Positions 22,457 through 31,496 are shown, counted from the first letter of the stretch. The stretch is DNA of 64,000 nucleotides from a virus (IMGVR_UViG_3300044797_000185:53837-117836), one strand, 5' to 3'. Made by a program: numbers and translations. The notes: generated by a model not told the origin, from the sequence alone.

Positions 22457-22953
22457 GTGGAAAACTTGTAGATCCAGTAAAACGATTTTGGGTAAAAGTA
22501 GATAAATCTATTGGTCTTGGTCCTAAAGGAGATTGTTGGGAATGGATTGCAGGAAGATTTACAAATGGATATGGGCAATTTTCTACTGGGAAAGCTAAAA
22601 TTTGTGCCCATAGGTTTTCTTACATTTTAGAACATGGGGATATTGACAACCAATTGAAAGTTTGCCATACTTGTGATAATAGAAAGTGTGTACGTCCGAG
22701 GCATTTGTTTTTAGGTACTCAATTGGATAATATACATGATATGATAAATAAAGGACGAAAAGTTAATGGGGATAATTCTCATTCCAAAAATGGAAGAGCA
22801 AGACTTAACGAGATGGAAGTTGGTGAAATTAAAGAATTACATATGAGAAAAACATCTATTGCTCAGTTAGCACGTACATATGGTGTTGGTGAGTCTACAG
22901 TACGCCATATTGTTCAAGGTCATACCTGGAAAAACAAAGGAGAAATAAAATGA
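22453..22953 (+). CDS. HNH_3-type homing endonuclease with C-terminal HTH
   Basis: A 166-residue protein: CWEWIAGRFTNGYGQF start, HRFSYILEHG, VCHTCDNRKCVRPRHLFLGT (the zinc/HNH core of HNH_3) and ENIHDM-like DNIHDMINKGR. Residues about 115-160 hold a resolvase-like HTH (SIAQLARTYGVGESTVRHIVQG) that probably recognises DNA. It overlaps both prs-like and Nampt genes by 4 bp, so it has invaded a functional pair without disrupting coupling. Confidence 0.85.
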   Translation: MSGKLVDPVKRFWVKVDKSIGLGPKGDCWEWIAGRFTNGYGQFSTGKAKICAHRFSYILEHGDIDNQLKVCHTCDNRKCVRPRHLFLGTQLDNIHDMINKGRKVNGDNSHSKNGRARLNEMEVGEIKELHMRKTSIAQLARTYGVGESTVRHIVQGHTWKNKGEIK

Positions 22954-24422
22954 TAAATCCAATGCTATTATGTGACGGTTATAAAACAGGACATAGAATT
23001 CAATTTCCAAAGGGAACTGAATTAGTTTATTCCAATTTTACAGCAAGAGGAAGTCGTATGCCAGGAGTAGATCATGTGGTAATATTTGGGGTTCAATATT
23101 TCTTAATGGAATATTTGGTTAAACAATTTAATGAAGAATTCTTCAAGAAACCAAAGACAGAAGTAGTAGCTTCATATAAACGAAGAATGGATACTTATCT
23201 AGGGCCAGGAGCAGTTCCTGTTGAGCATATTGCAGCTTTGCATGACTTGGGTTATTTGCCAGTAAGAATTAAAGCATTGCCCGAAGGTACGCTTTGCCCC
23301 ATTCGGGTTCCTTTTTTAACGATTGTAAATACTTTAGCTGAATTTTATTGGGTGACAAATTATTTAGAAACTCTGATGTCTAGTATTTGTTGGTTTCCTA
23401 TTACGTCAGCAACAATAGCTCACCAATACCGTAAACTTTTGGATCAGTATGCTGCTGATACTTCAGATATGCCTGATTTTGTTGGTTGGACAGGCCATGA
23501 TTTTAGTTTCAGGGGGCAAACAAGTGTGGAATCCGCTGTAATTAGTGGTGCTGCCCATTTGCTTAGTTTTACTGGGACAGATACTATTCCTGCTATTGAC
23601 TTTTTGGAACAGTATTATGGGGCTAATGCAGAGATTGAATTGATTGGTGGAAGTGTTCCAGCAACCGAGCATTCTGTTGCTTGTATGGGTGGGCAATTTA
23701 ATGAAGCAGAAACATATCGAAGACTTATTACAGAAGTGTATCCTAAAGGTATTGTCAGTATAGTTAGTGATACATGGGATTTTTATAAAGTTTTGAATGA
23801 GGTCATAAGAGATCTTAAAGATGTTATTTTAGCTCGTGATGGCAAAGTGGTTATTCGCCCTGATAGTGGTAATCCTACAAAGATCATTTGTGGTGATCCA
23901 GGTGCTCCTGTGGGTAGTTTAGAATATAAAGGCACTATTGAGATTCTATGGGAGATCTTTGGTGGTACAATCAATTCTAAGGGCTTTAAACAGCTAGATC
24001 CTCATATTGGGGCAATCTATGGTGATTCTATCACTTTGGAGCGTTGTACAGCCATTTGTGAGGGTTTAAAGGCTAAAGGATTTGCTTCAACTAACATGGT
24101 TTTCGGAATTGGATCATATACATACCAATATGTAACCAGAGATACTTTTGGCTTTGCCATTAAAGCAACTTACGGCATTATTAATGGTCAACCTATTGAA
24201 TTGTTTAAACAGCCCAAAACAGACAATGGAGTTAAAAATAGTGCTAAAGGATTACTTCGAGTTAATGAAGATTTAACATTATCCGAAGGTGTTACCTGGG
24301 AAGAGGAAGGTCAGGGCTTGCTTCAAATAGTATTTGAGAATAGTAAAATTGTTAAGGTTCAGACTTTGAGTGAGATTCGTAACAGATTAGCAGCATCTAG
24401 CAAAGTCCTGGTTACGAAGTAA
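22950..24422 (+). CDS. Nicotinamide phosphoribosyltransferase homologue (Nampt/Namat)
   Basis: A 490-residue protein of the Nampt family: DGYKTGHRIQFPKGTELVYSN-type start (read in pieces DGYKTGH and YSNFTARGSR), FWVTNYLETLMSS-type helix, GWTGHDFSFRGQ, VPATEHSV, SDTWDFYKV, VVIRPDSGNP and IYGDSITLER. Substrate-binding Asp/Arg residues of the type II PRTase pocket appear intact. It converts nicotinamide and PRPP to NMN, or in NARP1 condenses nicotinamide with ADPR-pyrophosphate to NAD+. The product pyrophosphate could be removed by the phage PPase at 26123. Length matches the family. Confidence 0.9.
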   Translation: MINPMLLCDGYKTGHRIQFPKGTELVYSNFTARGSRMPGVDHVVIFGVQYFLMEYLVKQFNEEFFKKPKTEVVASYKRRMDTYLGPGAVPVEHIAALHDLGYLPVRIKALPEGTLCPIRVPFLTIVNTLAEFYWVTNYLETLMSSICWFPITSATIAHQYRKLLDQYAADTSDMPDFVGWTGHDFSFRGQTSVESAVISGAAHLLSFTGTDTIPAIDFLEQYYGANAEIELIGGSVPATEHSVACMGGQFNEAETYRRLITEVYPKGIVSIVSDTWDFYKVLNEVIRDLKDVILARDGKVVIRPDSGNPTKIICGDPGAPVGSLEYKGTIEILWEIFGGTINSKGFKQLDPHIGAIYGDSITLERCTAICEGLKAKGFASTNMVFGIGSYTYQYVTRDTFGFAIKATYGIINGQPIELFKQPKTDNGVKNSAKGLLRVNEDLTLSEGVTWEEEGQGLLQIVFENSKIVKVQTLSEIRNRLAASSKVLVTK

Positions 24423-24583
24423 TGAAGCCAAATTCAGTTATCAACCATACCACTAAGAAAGCCTATCCTACCAAACAGGCAGCAGAAAAGGTAGCTGCTT
24501 TCTTATTGACTAAGTTTGTTCATGTTAGAACGTATAAGTGTTTTTGTGGTCAATTTCATTTAACGAGTCAGAAGGGTAAATAA
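24422..24583 (+). CDS. Small basic protein with C-terminal Cys/His
   Basis: A 53-residue protein starting on TAATG overlap with Nampt and ending on TAATG overlap with the helicase. It has AYPTKQAAEKVAAFL and YKCFCGQFHLTSQ; the short CFCGxxHLT end is typical of small phage zinc peptides. Function unknown. Confidence 0.55.
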   Translation: MKPNSVINHTTKKAYPTKQAAEKVAAFLLTKFVHVRTYKCFCGQFHLTSQKGK

Positions 24584-25953
24584 TGGATCAAAAATTAGAG
24601 CGTAAGTTTCTTGTTCATGTTGTTAAGGATATAAATATAGCTCAACTTGCTATTCAGAGAAAAATAGATGAGGGTTTTTTTCAATGGAAGACAGCTGGAA
24701 AACTTTTTGGTATAAACAATTGGTTCATAAACCAATATGGGACTTCTTTGACTGCTGTAGAACTTGTTGGATTGCTACAACAAAGCAGTACACTCGATGA
24801 GGATCTTCAGAAGTCAATTACAGTTTTGTTTAATGAGTTACAATTTGAAGTTCCAGACACAGATGCAAATTTTTTGATGGATCAGTTTTTTCAATACCAT
24901 AAACAAGCTCTTGTGGAACATGCTTTACGTCGAAGTGTAGAAACACTTGCTGATAAGAAAATAGATACAGCGGTTAATGTTCTTAAAAGTGACTTAGCTA
25001 ATATTGATCAGAAATTTCAAGTTGAGGAATCTAGATCAGGACAACTTGATGTCTTTGCTCCTCGTATCCATTGGGAATATGATGATCGTAAGATTAACCC
25101 CAAAAAATATGAGGGATTGAAATTAGGGTTTAGCGTAATGGATCAGATTACTGGTGGTCTAGTTCCCCCCAGTGTTTCTATTATTATGGCTCCCCCCAAA
25201 GAATTTAAATCAGCTCTTGCTATGAATATTTGCTACAATGCAGCTAAACGAGGAATTTATTCTTATTATCATGCAAATGAGGGAAGTGTGGAATTGTTCT
25301 ACATGCGTTTTGCTGCTATGGAATTGAGTATTCCCTTATCTCACATCAAAGATAATAGAATGAATCCTTTAGAAGAGGCTCGATGGCTTGCTTTTATCAC
25401 CTCAGTAGAACAAGGACAACACCAAATTCTGAATAAGATTTATTTTGATGAAGTCCCAATGGCTATAAGTAGTCCAGCATTCATTGCTAACAAGATTAAG
25501 AAACTTAAAGAAGAAGGAAAACAGGTTGGACTTGTAGTTGTAGATCACTTTGGTCGAATGACAAGTACAGATAAATCTCAAATGCAGGATTGGCAGCGTA
25601 AGGGAGTTATTGCCCAGGAATTATGTGCCTTAGCATTACAAGAACGTACTCCCTTCATTCTTCTTACTCATGTTAAATCGAGCAGTGCAAAAGATTCTCA
25701 AGAGGATAACAAGGATTTTGATGCATATGATATTGAAAGAAGTGGTCAACCTTTAAAAGATGTTGATTATGTATTTTCCTGGAGAATTGAGAATAAAGAA
25801 ACCTTTGACAGGAATGGGAAAGTAGGATGGGCAAAGCTTTCTTTGATGCTTTCTCGTCATTCTGAAACAGGAAGTACCACATTAGATATTGATGGGAAGT
25901 ATATGCAGATACGAGAAATTGCAGTAGGTGGCTCTGGGAATACAACACCATGA
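24583..25953 (+). CDS. DnaB-like replicative helicase with altered P-loop
   Basis: A 456-residue protein. The N-terminal about 150 residues are helical, as in DnaB N-domains. The RecA-type core has GFSVMDQITGG, then IIMAPPKEFKSALA in place of a canonical GxxxxGK[ST] loop, SYYHANEG, GLVVVDHFGRM (Walker B) and ILLTHVKSS (sensor-like strand) with a DIERSG-x-LKDVDYVF end. Order and length fit the SF4 family. The first and sixth P-loop glycines are Ala and Phe, but the Lys-Ser pair is kept, so ATP use is plausible yet unproven. A KaiC/RadA-like role is an alternative. Confidence 0.7.
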   Translation: MDQKLERKFLVHVVKDINIAQLAIQRKIDEGFFQWKTAGKLFGINNWFINQYGTSLTAVELVGLLQQSSTLDEDLQKSITVLFNELQFEVPDTDANFLMDQFFQYHKQALVEHALRRSVETLADKKIDTAVNVLKSDLANIDQKFQVEESRSGQLDVFAPRIHWEYDDRKINPKKYEGLKLGFSVMDQITGGLVPPSVSIIMAPPKEFKSALAMNICYNAAKRGIYSYYHANEGSVELFYMRFAAMELSIPLSHIKDNRMNPLEEARWLAFITSVEQGQHQILNKIYFDEVPMAISSPAFIANKIKKLKEEGKQVGLVVVDHFGRMTSTDKSQMQDWQRKGVIAQELCALALQERTPFILLTHVKSSSAKDSQEDNKDFDAYDIERSGQPLKDVDYVFSWRIENKETFDRNGKVGWAKLSLMLSRHSETGSTTLDIDGKYMQIREIAVGGSGNTTP

Positions 25954-26126
25954 AGACTCCTTTGCATCTTTATTTTCAACTAGAGAATCAAATTTTAGCT
26001 GATTTTCATAGTGGTAAAATTGATGTTCAAACAACGATTCATGATTTAATGATTGAACGTGAACAGATTGATTGGGACCCCGATTCTTTTTTACCTTTAG
26101 GTTTTATGGGAGAAGGAATTTCATGA
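25950..26126 (+). CDS. Small hypothetical acidic protein
   Basis: A 58-residue protein overlapping the helicase stop (ATGA) and the pyrophosphatase start (ATGA). Sequence KTPLHLYFQLENQILADFH, then an acidic tail. No family recognised; translational coupling is obvious. Confidence 0.55.
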   Translation: MKTPLHLYFQLENQILADFHSGKIDVQTTIHDLMIEREQIDWDPDSFLPLGFMGEGIS

Positions 26127-26611
26127 AAAAAACATTTGATGCTATTATTGAGATTTCTTCTCAAACACGTAATAAGTATGAATGGGATTTTAAAGCAGGT
26201 AGATTTCGCTTTAATAGAACTTTATCTACCTCGGTCAAATACCCCGTTTCGTATGGATTTTTTCCTAATAGTTTAGCAGCTGATGGTGATCCCGCAGATT
26301 GTTTAGTTCCTTCAATTGAACCCATTGAGCAAGGCTGTATAGTAGAAGTAAGACCTATCGGAATGCTTAAAATGGTTGATCAGGGTATTGAGGATTTCAA
26401 AGTACTTGCTATACCCGTAACAGATTTTCATTGGAAGCATATTAAAAAGCTTTCTCAAGTTACACCACATTTATTGGATGAGATAGAACATTTTTTTGGG
26501 TGTTACAAAGATCTTGAAGATAAAGTGGTTAAAATTAATGGCTGGGGTAAAAGAGTTGAAGCACTTAGTTATTTGAAAAAAGCATTTAAGAAATATGAAA
26601 AAAACCATTAA
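26123..26611 (+). CDS. ppa: Inorganic pyrophosphatase, family I
   Basis: A 162-residue enzyme that hydrolyses PPi. Family signature is clear: IEISSQTRNKYEWD, YPVSYGFFPN, DGDPADCLVPS (metal-binding Asp residues), VRPIGMLKMVDQG and the HFFGCYKDLE end. Length matches bacterial PPases. The start at 26123 has a GGAGAAGGA site; the longer frame from 26072 is rejected. It could pull DNA synthesis and the Nampt reaction forward by removing PPi. Phage-encoded soluble PPases are rare. Confidence 0.9.
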   Translation: MKKTFDAIIEISSQTRNKYEWDFKAGRFRFNRTLSTSVKYPVSYGFFPNSLAADGDPADCLVPSIEPIEQGCIVEVRPIGMLKMVDQGIEDFKVLAIPVTDFHWKHIKKLSQVTPHLLDEIEHFFGCYKDLEDKVVKINGWGKRVEALSYLKKAFKKYEKNH

Positions 26612-27086
26612 AGAAGTTGTAGAATCTTACGGAGTAAAACTTTGGTCTATTAGTGACGGGGTTCTTCGTGGTTCATGTCCCATGCATACTAATGTGAATA
26701 CTCCTTCATTTACCGTCTATGTAAATACAGATTCTTATTTTTGTTTTGGAGAAAGCATTGGTGGTGATACAGCTAATTTTATCTCCAGGATGGAAGGGAT
26801 TTCTTATGCAGAGGCAAAGGATCGAATCAAAGGGGATACAAATCTTCTTGAAGAAATTACTGAAACTTTAGATGGGCTTTCTGTAAAAGATGAAATAAAC
26901 TATGCTGATGAATTAAATTTCTCTATTAGCAAGTATTGTCGGGATCTTATGTATCGACGAGCGGATAAAGTAGATAACATTCTGAAATTTTTACAAAAAT
27001 TAGACAAAGAGTATTTGACAAAGAGTATTTCTTATGATATACTTAATCGAGTAACAGAAGAATCAAAACAATTGGAGAACTTATGA
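26595..27086 (+). CDS. DnaG-type CHC2 zinc-domain protein (primase N-terminal part)
   Basis: A 163-residue protein. Residues about 8-80 match the DnaG zinc-binding domain: ESYGVKLW, GSCPMHTNVNTPSF, YFCFGESIGGDTANFI and GISYAEA. The second CxxC is CFGE here, so one zinc ligand is replaced by Glu. The rest is helical. The TOPRIM part of a primase is encoded separately at 45004. Likely a split primase whose zinc part recognises template; the missing ligand may be compensated or the site lost. Confidence 0.75.
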   Translation: MKKTIKEVVESYGVKLWSISDGVLRGSCPMHTNVNTPSFTVYVNTDSYFCFGESIGGDTANFISRMEGISYAEAKDRIKGDTNLLEEITETLDGLSVKDEINYADELNFSISKYCRDLMYRRADKVDNILKFLQKLDKEYLTKSISYDILNRVTEESKQLENL

Positions 27087-27298
27087 CTGAGGGCGTGAAA
27101 CAAAAATTCAAAATTTCAAAACGATATAATAGAAGCATAAAAACTTCCGATGGTGGAGTTGTTAGTTTTGCTACCGAATTAGAAACTGAGGTTGAAGTTG
27201 ACTCAGGTGAAAAATTAGTTGCGGAATGTGATAAGCTGATTGAACAAGTTAAGTGGCTTACTGAAGCGGATATTGATAAAGCATTCGGAAAAGTTTAG
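27083..27298 (+). CDS. Small hypothetical protein
   Basis: A 71-residue protein with ATGA overlap to the CHC2 gene. Beta-rich N-terminus (KFKISKRYNRSIKTSDGGVV) followed by an acidic helix. Its place in the replication block suggests an accessory role. No family recognised. Confidence 0.55.
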   Translation: MTEGVKQKFKISKRYNRSIKTSDGGVVSFATELETEVEVDSGEKLVAECDKLIEQVKWLTEADIDKAFGKV

Positions 27299-27307
27299 GA
27301 GAGTAAT

Positions 27308-27838
27308 ATGGCAAAACTTACAGAAGAACAACTTAGTGAACGATTGGAAGAACTTAAAAATATAAAGTTTGACCTTGACGTAGATCCAGTAGCTAAAGGG
27401 TTGAACTCTCTTAATGGTAAGATTGCAGAAGTGCAAGCAAACAAGAGTCGTGTATCTTATCTTGTGGGGGAAGCAATGCAAAATGTTGCTGCTCATGAGA
27501 TTGAGAAAGAAAGTGTTCAAGGAGAGTATGATAGAAATTTGGAAATGCTCCTTGCAACAGATGCAACAGTGGCAGCTCAAAAATCAGCAGAAATGCGTAA
27601 TACTCATGCTAAGATGAAGATGACTGATTTAGTACTTAAACTTCATCATGCTGAAATAGCAAGTATTAGGGCAGGATGGTATATGAAAATTCTACAAAAT
27701 GTTCATTCCAATCTTGAATCTGCTAATAATAACTTGAGTCGCCAAATTACCGTGATACAAATGGATCAAAATTTGCAAGGTGGCAATAATGGTAATAATA
27801 ATTTTCAACGTGGAACGCTGAAGAACATAAATATCTAA
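27308..27838 (+). CDS. Coiled-coil protein upstream of the SSB-like gene
   Basis: A 176-residue, mostly helical protein rich in Glu, Lys, Ala and Gln, with an Asn/Gly-rich tail (GGNNGNNN). Good ribosome site (AGGAG). No enzymatic motif. It sits between primase-type and SSB/RecA genes; a recombination or replication accessory is possible. Confidence 0.55.
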   Translation: MAKLTEEQLSERLEELKNIKFDLDVDPVAKGLNSLNGKIAEVQANKSRVSYLVGEAMQNVAAHEIEKESVQGEYDRNLEMLLATDATVAAQKSAEMRNTHAKMKMTDLVLKLHHAEIASIRAGWYMKILQNVHSNLESANNNLSRQITVIQMDQNLQGGNNGNNNFQRGTLKNINI

Positions 27839-27856
27839 AAATTAAGGAGAAATAAA

Positions 27857-28471
27857 ATGGCAAAGCTCGATAAATTCGTCTTCAATAGGGTTGAATTGCA
27901 GGATAATATCTATTTCGCACGAATTAAGGATATTAAATTAAAGGTTTGGGAAAAAGATGATAGTAAGAGTTTGAATTGGTCTTTTGAATTGGTTCAACCT
28001 CCCCATCTTGGCAAAAAAGTCATAGTGTTTGGTAGCACAACAAATGTCCCTACTCCAAAGAATCGTTTGACGCAGTATGGATCAGCTCTTGGCTATACGA
28101 AAGAACAATTAGCATCCGATTCTTTTGATACGGATATTTTAATTGGCTCTTATGTGAAGGTGTTCTTGGAAACAACTCTTAAAGAAGATGGTACACCAAA
28201 ACAACATGTCACGAAGCTTTTGCCACTTACAGAATTGGATACTCAGCAACTTCAGCTTTGGCTTCAGCAAGCTCAGGTTACAGGTCCAGCTAAAGTAGCA
28301 ACAATGCAGCAAGCTCCTTTGACAGCATTCCCCACTCAACCAGCAGCTATTACAGCGACTCCTGTTGCAGCTCCAGCTGCTCAACCAGTTGTGACAGTTC
28401 CAGTCGTTACAGCACAACCTGTTGCAACTACTTCTGGTCCATTGAAAAGAGCAAATCCTTTTCCTTTCTAA
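27857..28471 (+). CDS. Probable single-strand DNA-binding protein
   Basis: A 204-residue protein. Residues 1-125 are beta-rich (IKDIKLKVWEKDD, LNWSFELVQPPHLGKKVIVFG, LIGSYVKVFLE), consistent with an OB-type fold of DUF669-like phage proteins. Residues about 140-195 are a Pro/Ala/Val/Thr linker, and the last residues are RANPFPF. A flexible linker and short aromatic tip are the layout of SSB proteins, though the tip is not acidic. It lies 30 bp before RecA. Assignment is by layout and context. Confidence 0.55.
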   Translation: MAKLDKFVFNRVELQDNIYFARIKDIKLKVWEKDDSKSLNWSFELVQPPHLGKKVIVFGSTTNVPTPKNRLTQYGSALGYTKEQLASDSFDTDILIGSYVKVFLETTLKEDGTPKQHVTKLLPLTELDTQQLQLWLQQAQVTGPAKVATMQQAPLTAFPTQPAAITATPVAAPAAQPVVTVPVVTAQPVATTSGPLKRANPFPF

Positions 28472-28501
28472 CGAAACATATCAATGAAACGAGGAGATAA
28501 T

Positions 28502-29494
28502 ATGGTAGAAGATACAAAAGAAGAAGGCAAGGAAAGTTTAAAGAAAGCCCTTGAGCGTATTAGTAAAGTTCATGAAATTATGGTATCTCAGATTAAAAAT
28601 ATAGAGAGACCTACCATCGATGTTATTCCCAGTGGAAGTTATGCACTTGATCATGCTCTTGGTGTAGGGGGATATCCTCGTGGTCGTATTATTGAGATGT
28701 TTGGTCAACCTTCAGGCGGTAAATCAACTCTTTCCCTCCTCGCAATTGCTTCTGTTCAAAAGAACGGAGGTGTTGCTGCCCTTATTGATACAGAACATGC
28801 TTTTTCTGCTGATTGGGCTGAAAAGCTTGGGGTTAATGTGGATGATCTTATTTTCGTTCAACCTGATTCAGGGGAACAAGCTCTTCAAATCGTAGAAGAA
28901 CTTGTTAAAACAGATAAAGTTGACTTACTTATTATTGATTCTGTAGCTGGTCTTGTGCCTAAGAGCGTTTTAGAAGCAGAACTTGGGGCTCAGACTATGG
29001 GTGTTCAAGCTAGGATGCTTAGTAGTTGTCTTAGCAGATTGACAGGTGTTATTGGCAAATCGAAGGCTGTAGTTATTTTTATTAATCAACTTAGGGCTAA
29101 ATTGGGAACATATGTACCCACTCAGATTACTCCTGGTGGAGAAGCCCTTAAGTTTTATTCTTCAGTTCGACTTGACGTTAAGAAAATGTCTCAATCGGAG
29201 ATTAAGGATGGAGAAGATATTCTTGGGCATCGTGTTGAAGTGAAACTTGTTAAAAATAAAGTCGCTCCTCCTTTTAGGAAAGCAGAATTCACATTACGAT
29301 TCCTTGAAGGTGTAGATCGTGTTGATGAACTTATTACTCTTGGGCTTAAGCTTGAAATTATTGCTCAAGCGGGACCCATGTATACCTTTGGTGATATTAC
29401 AGCTAAAGGTAGAGAGAAACTTGATGAAGCTGTTAACGCTGATAAGAAAGTTCAAGATACTCTTTGGAAAGCAATTCAGGAATATAAGAAATGA
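28502..29494 (+). CDS. recA: RecA/UvsX-type recombinase
   Basis: A 330-residue strand-exchange protein. RecA motifs: IPSGSYALDHALGVGGYPRG, Walker A GQPSGGKST, IDTEHAF, Walker B DLLIIDSVAGLVP, loop L1/L2 region with AQTMGVQARMLS and VIFINQLRAKLG, and TPGGEALKFYSSVR. It resembles bacterial RecA more than T4 UvsX. Start 28502 is chosen for its GAGGAG site. Works with the SbcCD, UvsW-like helicase and SSB-like protein in recombination-dependent replication and repair. Confidence 0.92.
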   Translation: MVEDTKEEGKESLKKALERISKVHEIMVSQIKNIERPTIDVIPSGSYALDHALGVGGYPRGRIIEMFGQPSGGKSTLSLLAIASVQKNGGVAALIDTEHAFSADWAEKLGVNVDDLIFVQPDSGEQALQIVEELVKTDKVDLLIIDSVAGLVPKSVLEAELGAQTMGVQARMLSSCLSRLTGVIGKSKAVVIFINQLRAKLGTYVPTQITPGGEALKFYSSVRLDVKKMSQSEIKDGEDILGHRVEVKLVKNKVAPPFRKAEFTLRFLEGVDRVDELITLGLKLEIIAQAGPMYTFGDITAKGREKLDEAVNADKKVQDTLWKAIQEYKK

Positions 29495-29616
29495 TCTTGC
29501 TTGGACTTTTTATTTGGTCCTTAATTAGTGGACATACAGGAATAGCTTTTATTTTATTTCTGGATTTTATATTAGAAGTTCCCCATAAATGTAGGAAATG
29601 TAAATTATGTCTATAG
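29491..29616 (+). CDS. Small membrane protein with CxxCxxC tail
   Basis: A 41-residue protein, ATGA overlap with recA. A hydrophobic helix (ILLGLFIWSLISG then IAFILFLDFIL) is followed by KCRKCKLCL. Overlaps the macro-domain gene by 10 bp. Function unknown. Confidence 0.5.
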   Translation: MILLGLFIWSLISGHTGIAFILFLDFILEVPHKCRKCKLCL

Positions 29617-30068
29617 TATATAAAAAAGGTAGTTTATTTGATGCCCCCAAAGATTCTATCCTTGTGCATAGTTGTAATGCCCAAGGAGTGTGGGGAAGCG
29701 GGATTGCAAAAGAATTTAAAATACGCTTTCCAGAGTCCTATGAAATGTATCATCTTGGTTGTTTGGATGAAGATGCTACAGGATTAGGCATTCTTCTTCC
29801 TGAAGAGAATGGTTATAGAGTTGGATGTCTCATCACTTCGAAAAATTACGCAAATAAGAAAGATTCTATAGATGTTATTTTAAATAACACTGAAGCTGCT
29901 TTACAGATGTTTTTTACAACCCAGTTACTCGGATCAAAGGATGAGATTCATTCCTGTAAGTTTAATTCGGGATTATTTGGAGTTCCTTGGGAAAAGACAG
30001 AAAAAATACTACTAGATATTATGAAAGAAATAGGATATACTAAAGAGTGGACAGTATGGGAGTTATAA
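29607..30068 (+). CDS. Macro-domain protein (ADP-ribose-binding/hydrolase)
   Basis: A 153-residue protein. Macro fold signatures: YKKGSLFDAPKDSILVHSCNAQGVWGSGIA is the ADP-ribose loop (LVHSCNAQG and WGSGIA), then CLITSKNY and FNSGLFGVPWEKTE. It resembles Appr-1''-P phosphatases of the Poa1 type, with the GSGIA loop and C-terminal GxFGVPWE. Possible roles are removing ADP-ribose from targets, processing ADP-ribose 1''-phosphate from RNA repair, or feeding ADP-ribose to NAD+ rebuilding. Substrate unproven. Confidence 0.85.
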   Translation: MSIVYKKGSLFDAPKDSILVHSCNAQGVWGSGIAKEFKIRFPESYEMYHLGCLDEDATGLGILLPEENGYRVGCLITSKNYANKKDSIDVILNNTEAALQMFFTTQLLGSKDEIHSCKFNSGLFGVPWEKTEKILLDIMKEIGYTKEWTVWEL

Positions 30069-30193
30069 TGAAATGTGTATTGTGTGGTGAGGAAACATCT
30101 GGAACATATAATCGTTACCCTATTTGTTGTTTTCATTATGAAAATGGAGAAGATTTGAGCATGTTAGATACTAAGGAGATTACAAATGGCTGA
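30068..30193 (+). CDS. Small Cys-rich protein
   Basis: A 41-residue protein with CVLCGEE...CCFHYE, a probable zinc knuckle. It starts on the last base of the macro-domain stop and overlaps the next start by 8 bp. Function unknown. Confidence 0.45.
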   Translation: MKCVLCGEETSGTYNRYPICCFHYENGEDLSMLDTKEITNG

Positions 30194-31496
30194 TTCGAAA
30201 TTAGTAAAAGATATTGTTAAACATATTGAAAGTATTGCCGAGAGATTACAACTTGAACCTTATCAATTAGGTAAAGCACAATTTAAAGAATTTTCAAAAA
30301 TTTCGGAATGGGATCTTCGTAAGGTTGGTGGGTATGCCACATTAATTCAAACATATTTTCCTGTGCCAGATAAAGCACTTAAGGATATTGAACTGAATAA
30401 GCAACGTAAATCTTATTTAAATAAATTAGAGAAGCAATATGGCTCATGGGAGATGTTTTCTGAAAATCTTACTAATTCATTGGTTAAAAATTTAGAAAAA
30501 CTTAAAGTAGAACCTAAGATTCTTAATGAAAAGGCTACTAAAGAATATATTAAAAGTGTAGCAAAGACTGAGCTTCATGATTCTTCTCCACATTCTATTT
30601 GTGTTGCACTCACAGATCTGCACTTTGGAACTAATGTAGATGCAAGAGAATTAGGTGGAAAAAATGAATTCAATTGGATTATTGCAGCCCGTCGATTTGG
30701 ATTTATTATTGAACAACTAGAGACATATAAGATGGAGTCACGTCAACGTCATGAAGAAGTTGTGTTTCTTCTTGGTGGGGATTTAATTGGTGGTATTATC
30801 CATAACCAAGAAGGTCCAGACTATGATTTGATCACCTTTCAGGTTAATGGAGCTTTGAGTTATTTTATTCAAGCATTTGAGCATATTAAAGCATTTTATC
30901 CTAAGATTCGTGTAGTTTGTCAACCTGGAAACCATGGTCGAATGATGCATAAGCAATCAAAGGATCGTGCATTGTCCCAAAAATATGATTCATTTGAGAA
31001 TATTATTTTTTACGCTCTTTCACGATATTTTCATACTGATCCAAAAGTTGAGATTATTGTACCTAAGACTCCATATGCAGAAGTCACCGTTCAGGGGCAT
31101 AGAATTTTTATGACTCATGGTGATGGAGTATTTGTAACTGGTAATCCTGGTAAGAGTATCAATACTGATAATATTGATAAACAAGTTCAACGGGTTAATG
31201 CGGAAGAACGTAATAAGAATCGTAAGCCTTTCGAGTTGTTCGTATTTGGTCATGTGCACCAACCTGCACATTTCCAGGTAAGCAGCGGAGCACATATCAT
31301 TATTAATGGCAGCATGATCGGCACAGATTCATTTGCTCAAGGTGTTGGCATCATGAGTAGTAATCCAGTTCAGGTTGTGTGGGAAATGAATTCAAAGTTT
31401 GCGGTAGGTGATAGTCGTTGGTTGTTTGTCTCAGATGCGGATAAAGAAAAACGTTTAGAAAGCATCATCGCCCCATACAATTACGAGTTAGCATAA
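30186..31496 (+). CDS. Metallophosphoesterase with N-terminal helical domain
   Basis: A 436-residue protein. Residues 1-130 are helical, charged and may bind DNA. The catalytic core has ALTDLHFGTNVD, LLGGDLIGGIIH, CQPGNHGRM, MTHGDG and FVFGHVHQP, the five-part calcineurin-like metal site. The core is longer than SbcD or MPPED types. Similar proteins in large phages lie near replication genes, as here between a macro-domain gene and an AAA+ ATPase. Nuclease activity is plausible; substrate unknown. Confidence 0.75.
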   Translation: MADSKLVKDIVKHIESIAERLQLEPYQLGKAQFKEFSKISEWDLRKVGGYATLIQTYFPVPDKALKDIELNKQRKSYLNKLEKQYGSWEMFSENLTNSLVKNLEKLKVEPKILNEKATKEYIKSVAKTELHDSSPHSICVALTDLHFGTNVDARELGGKNEFNWIIAARRFGFIIEQLETYKMESRQRHEEVVFLLGGDLIGGIIHNQEGPDYDLITFQVNGALSYFIQAFEHIKAFYPKIRVVCQPGNHGRMMHKQSKDRALSQKYDSFENIIFYALSRYFHTDPKVEIIVPKTPYAEVTVQGHRIFMTHGDGVFVTGNPGKSINTDNIDKQVQRVNAEERNKNRKPFELFVFGHVHQPAHFQVSSGAHIIINGSMIGTDSFAQGVGIMSSNPVQVVWEMNSKFAVGDSRWLFVSDADKEKRLESIIAPYNYELA

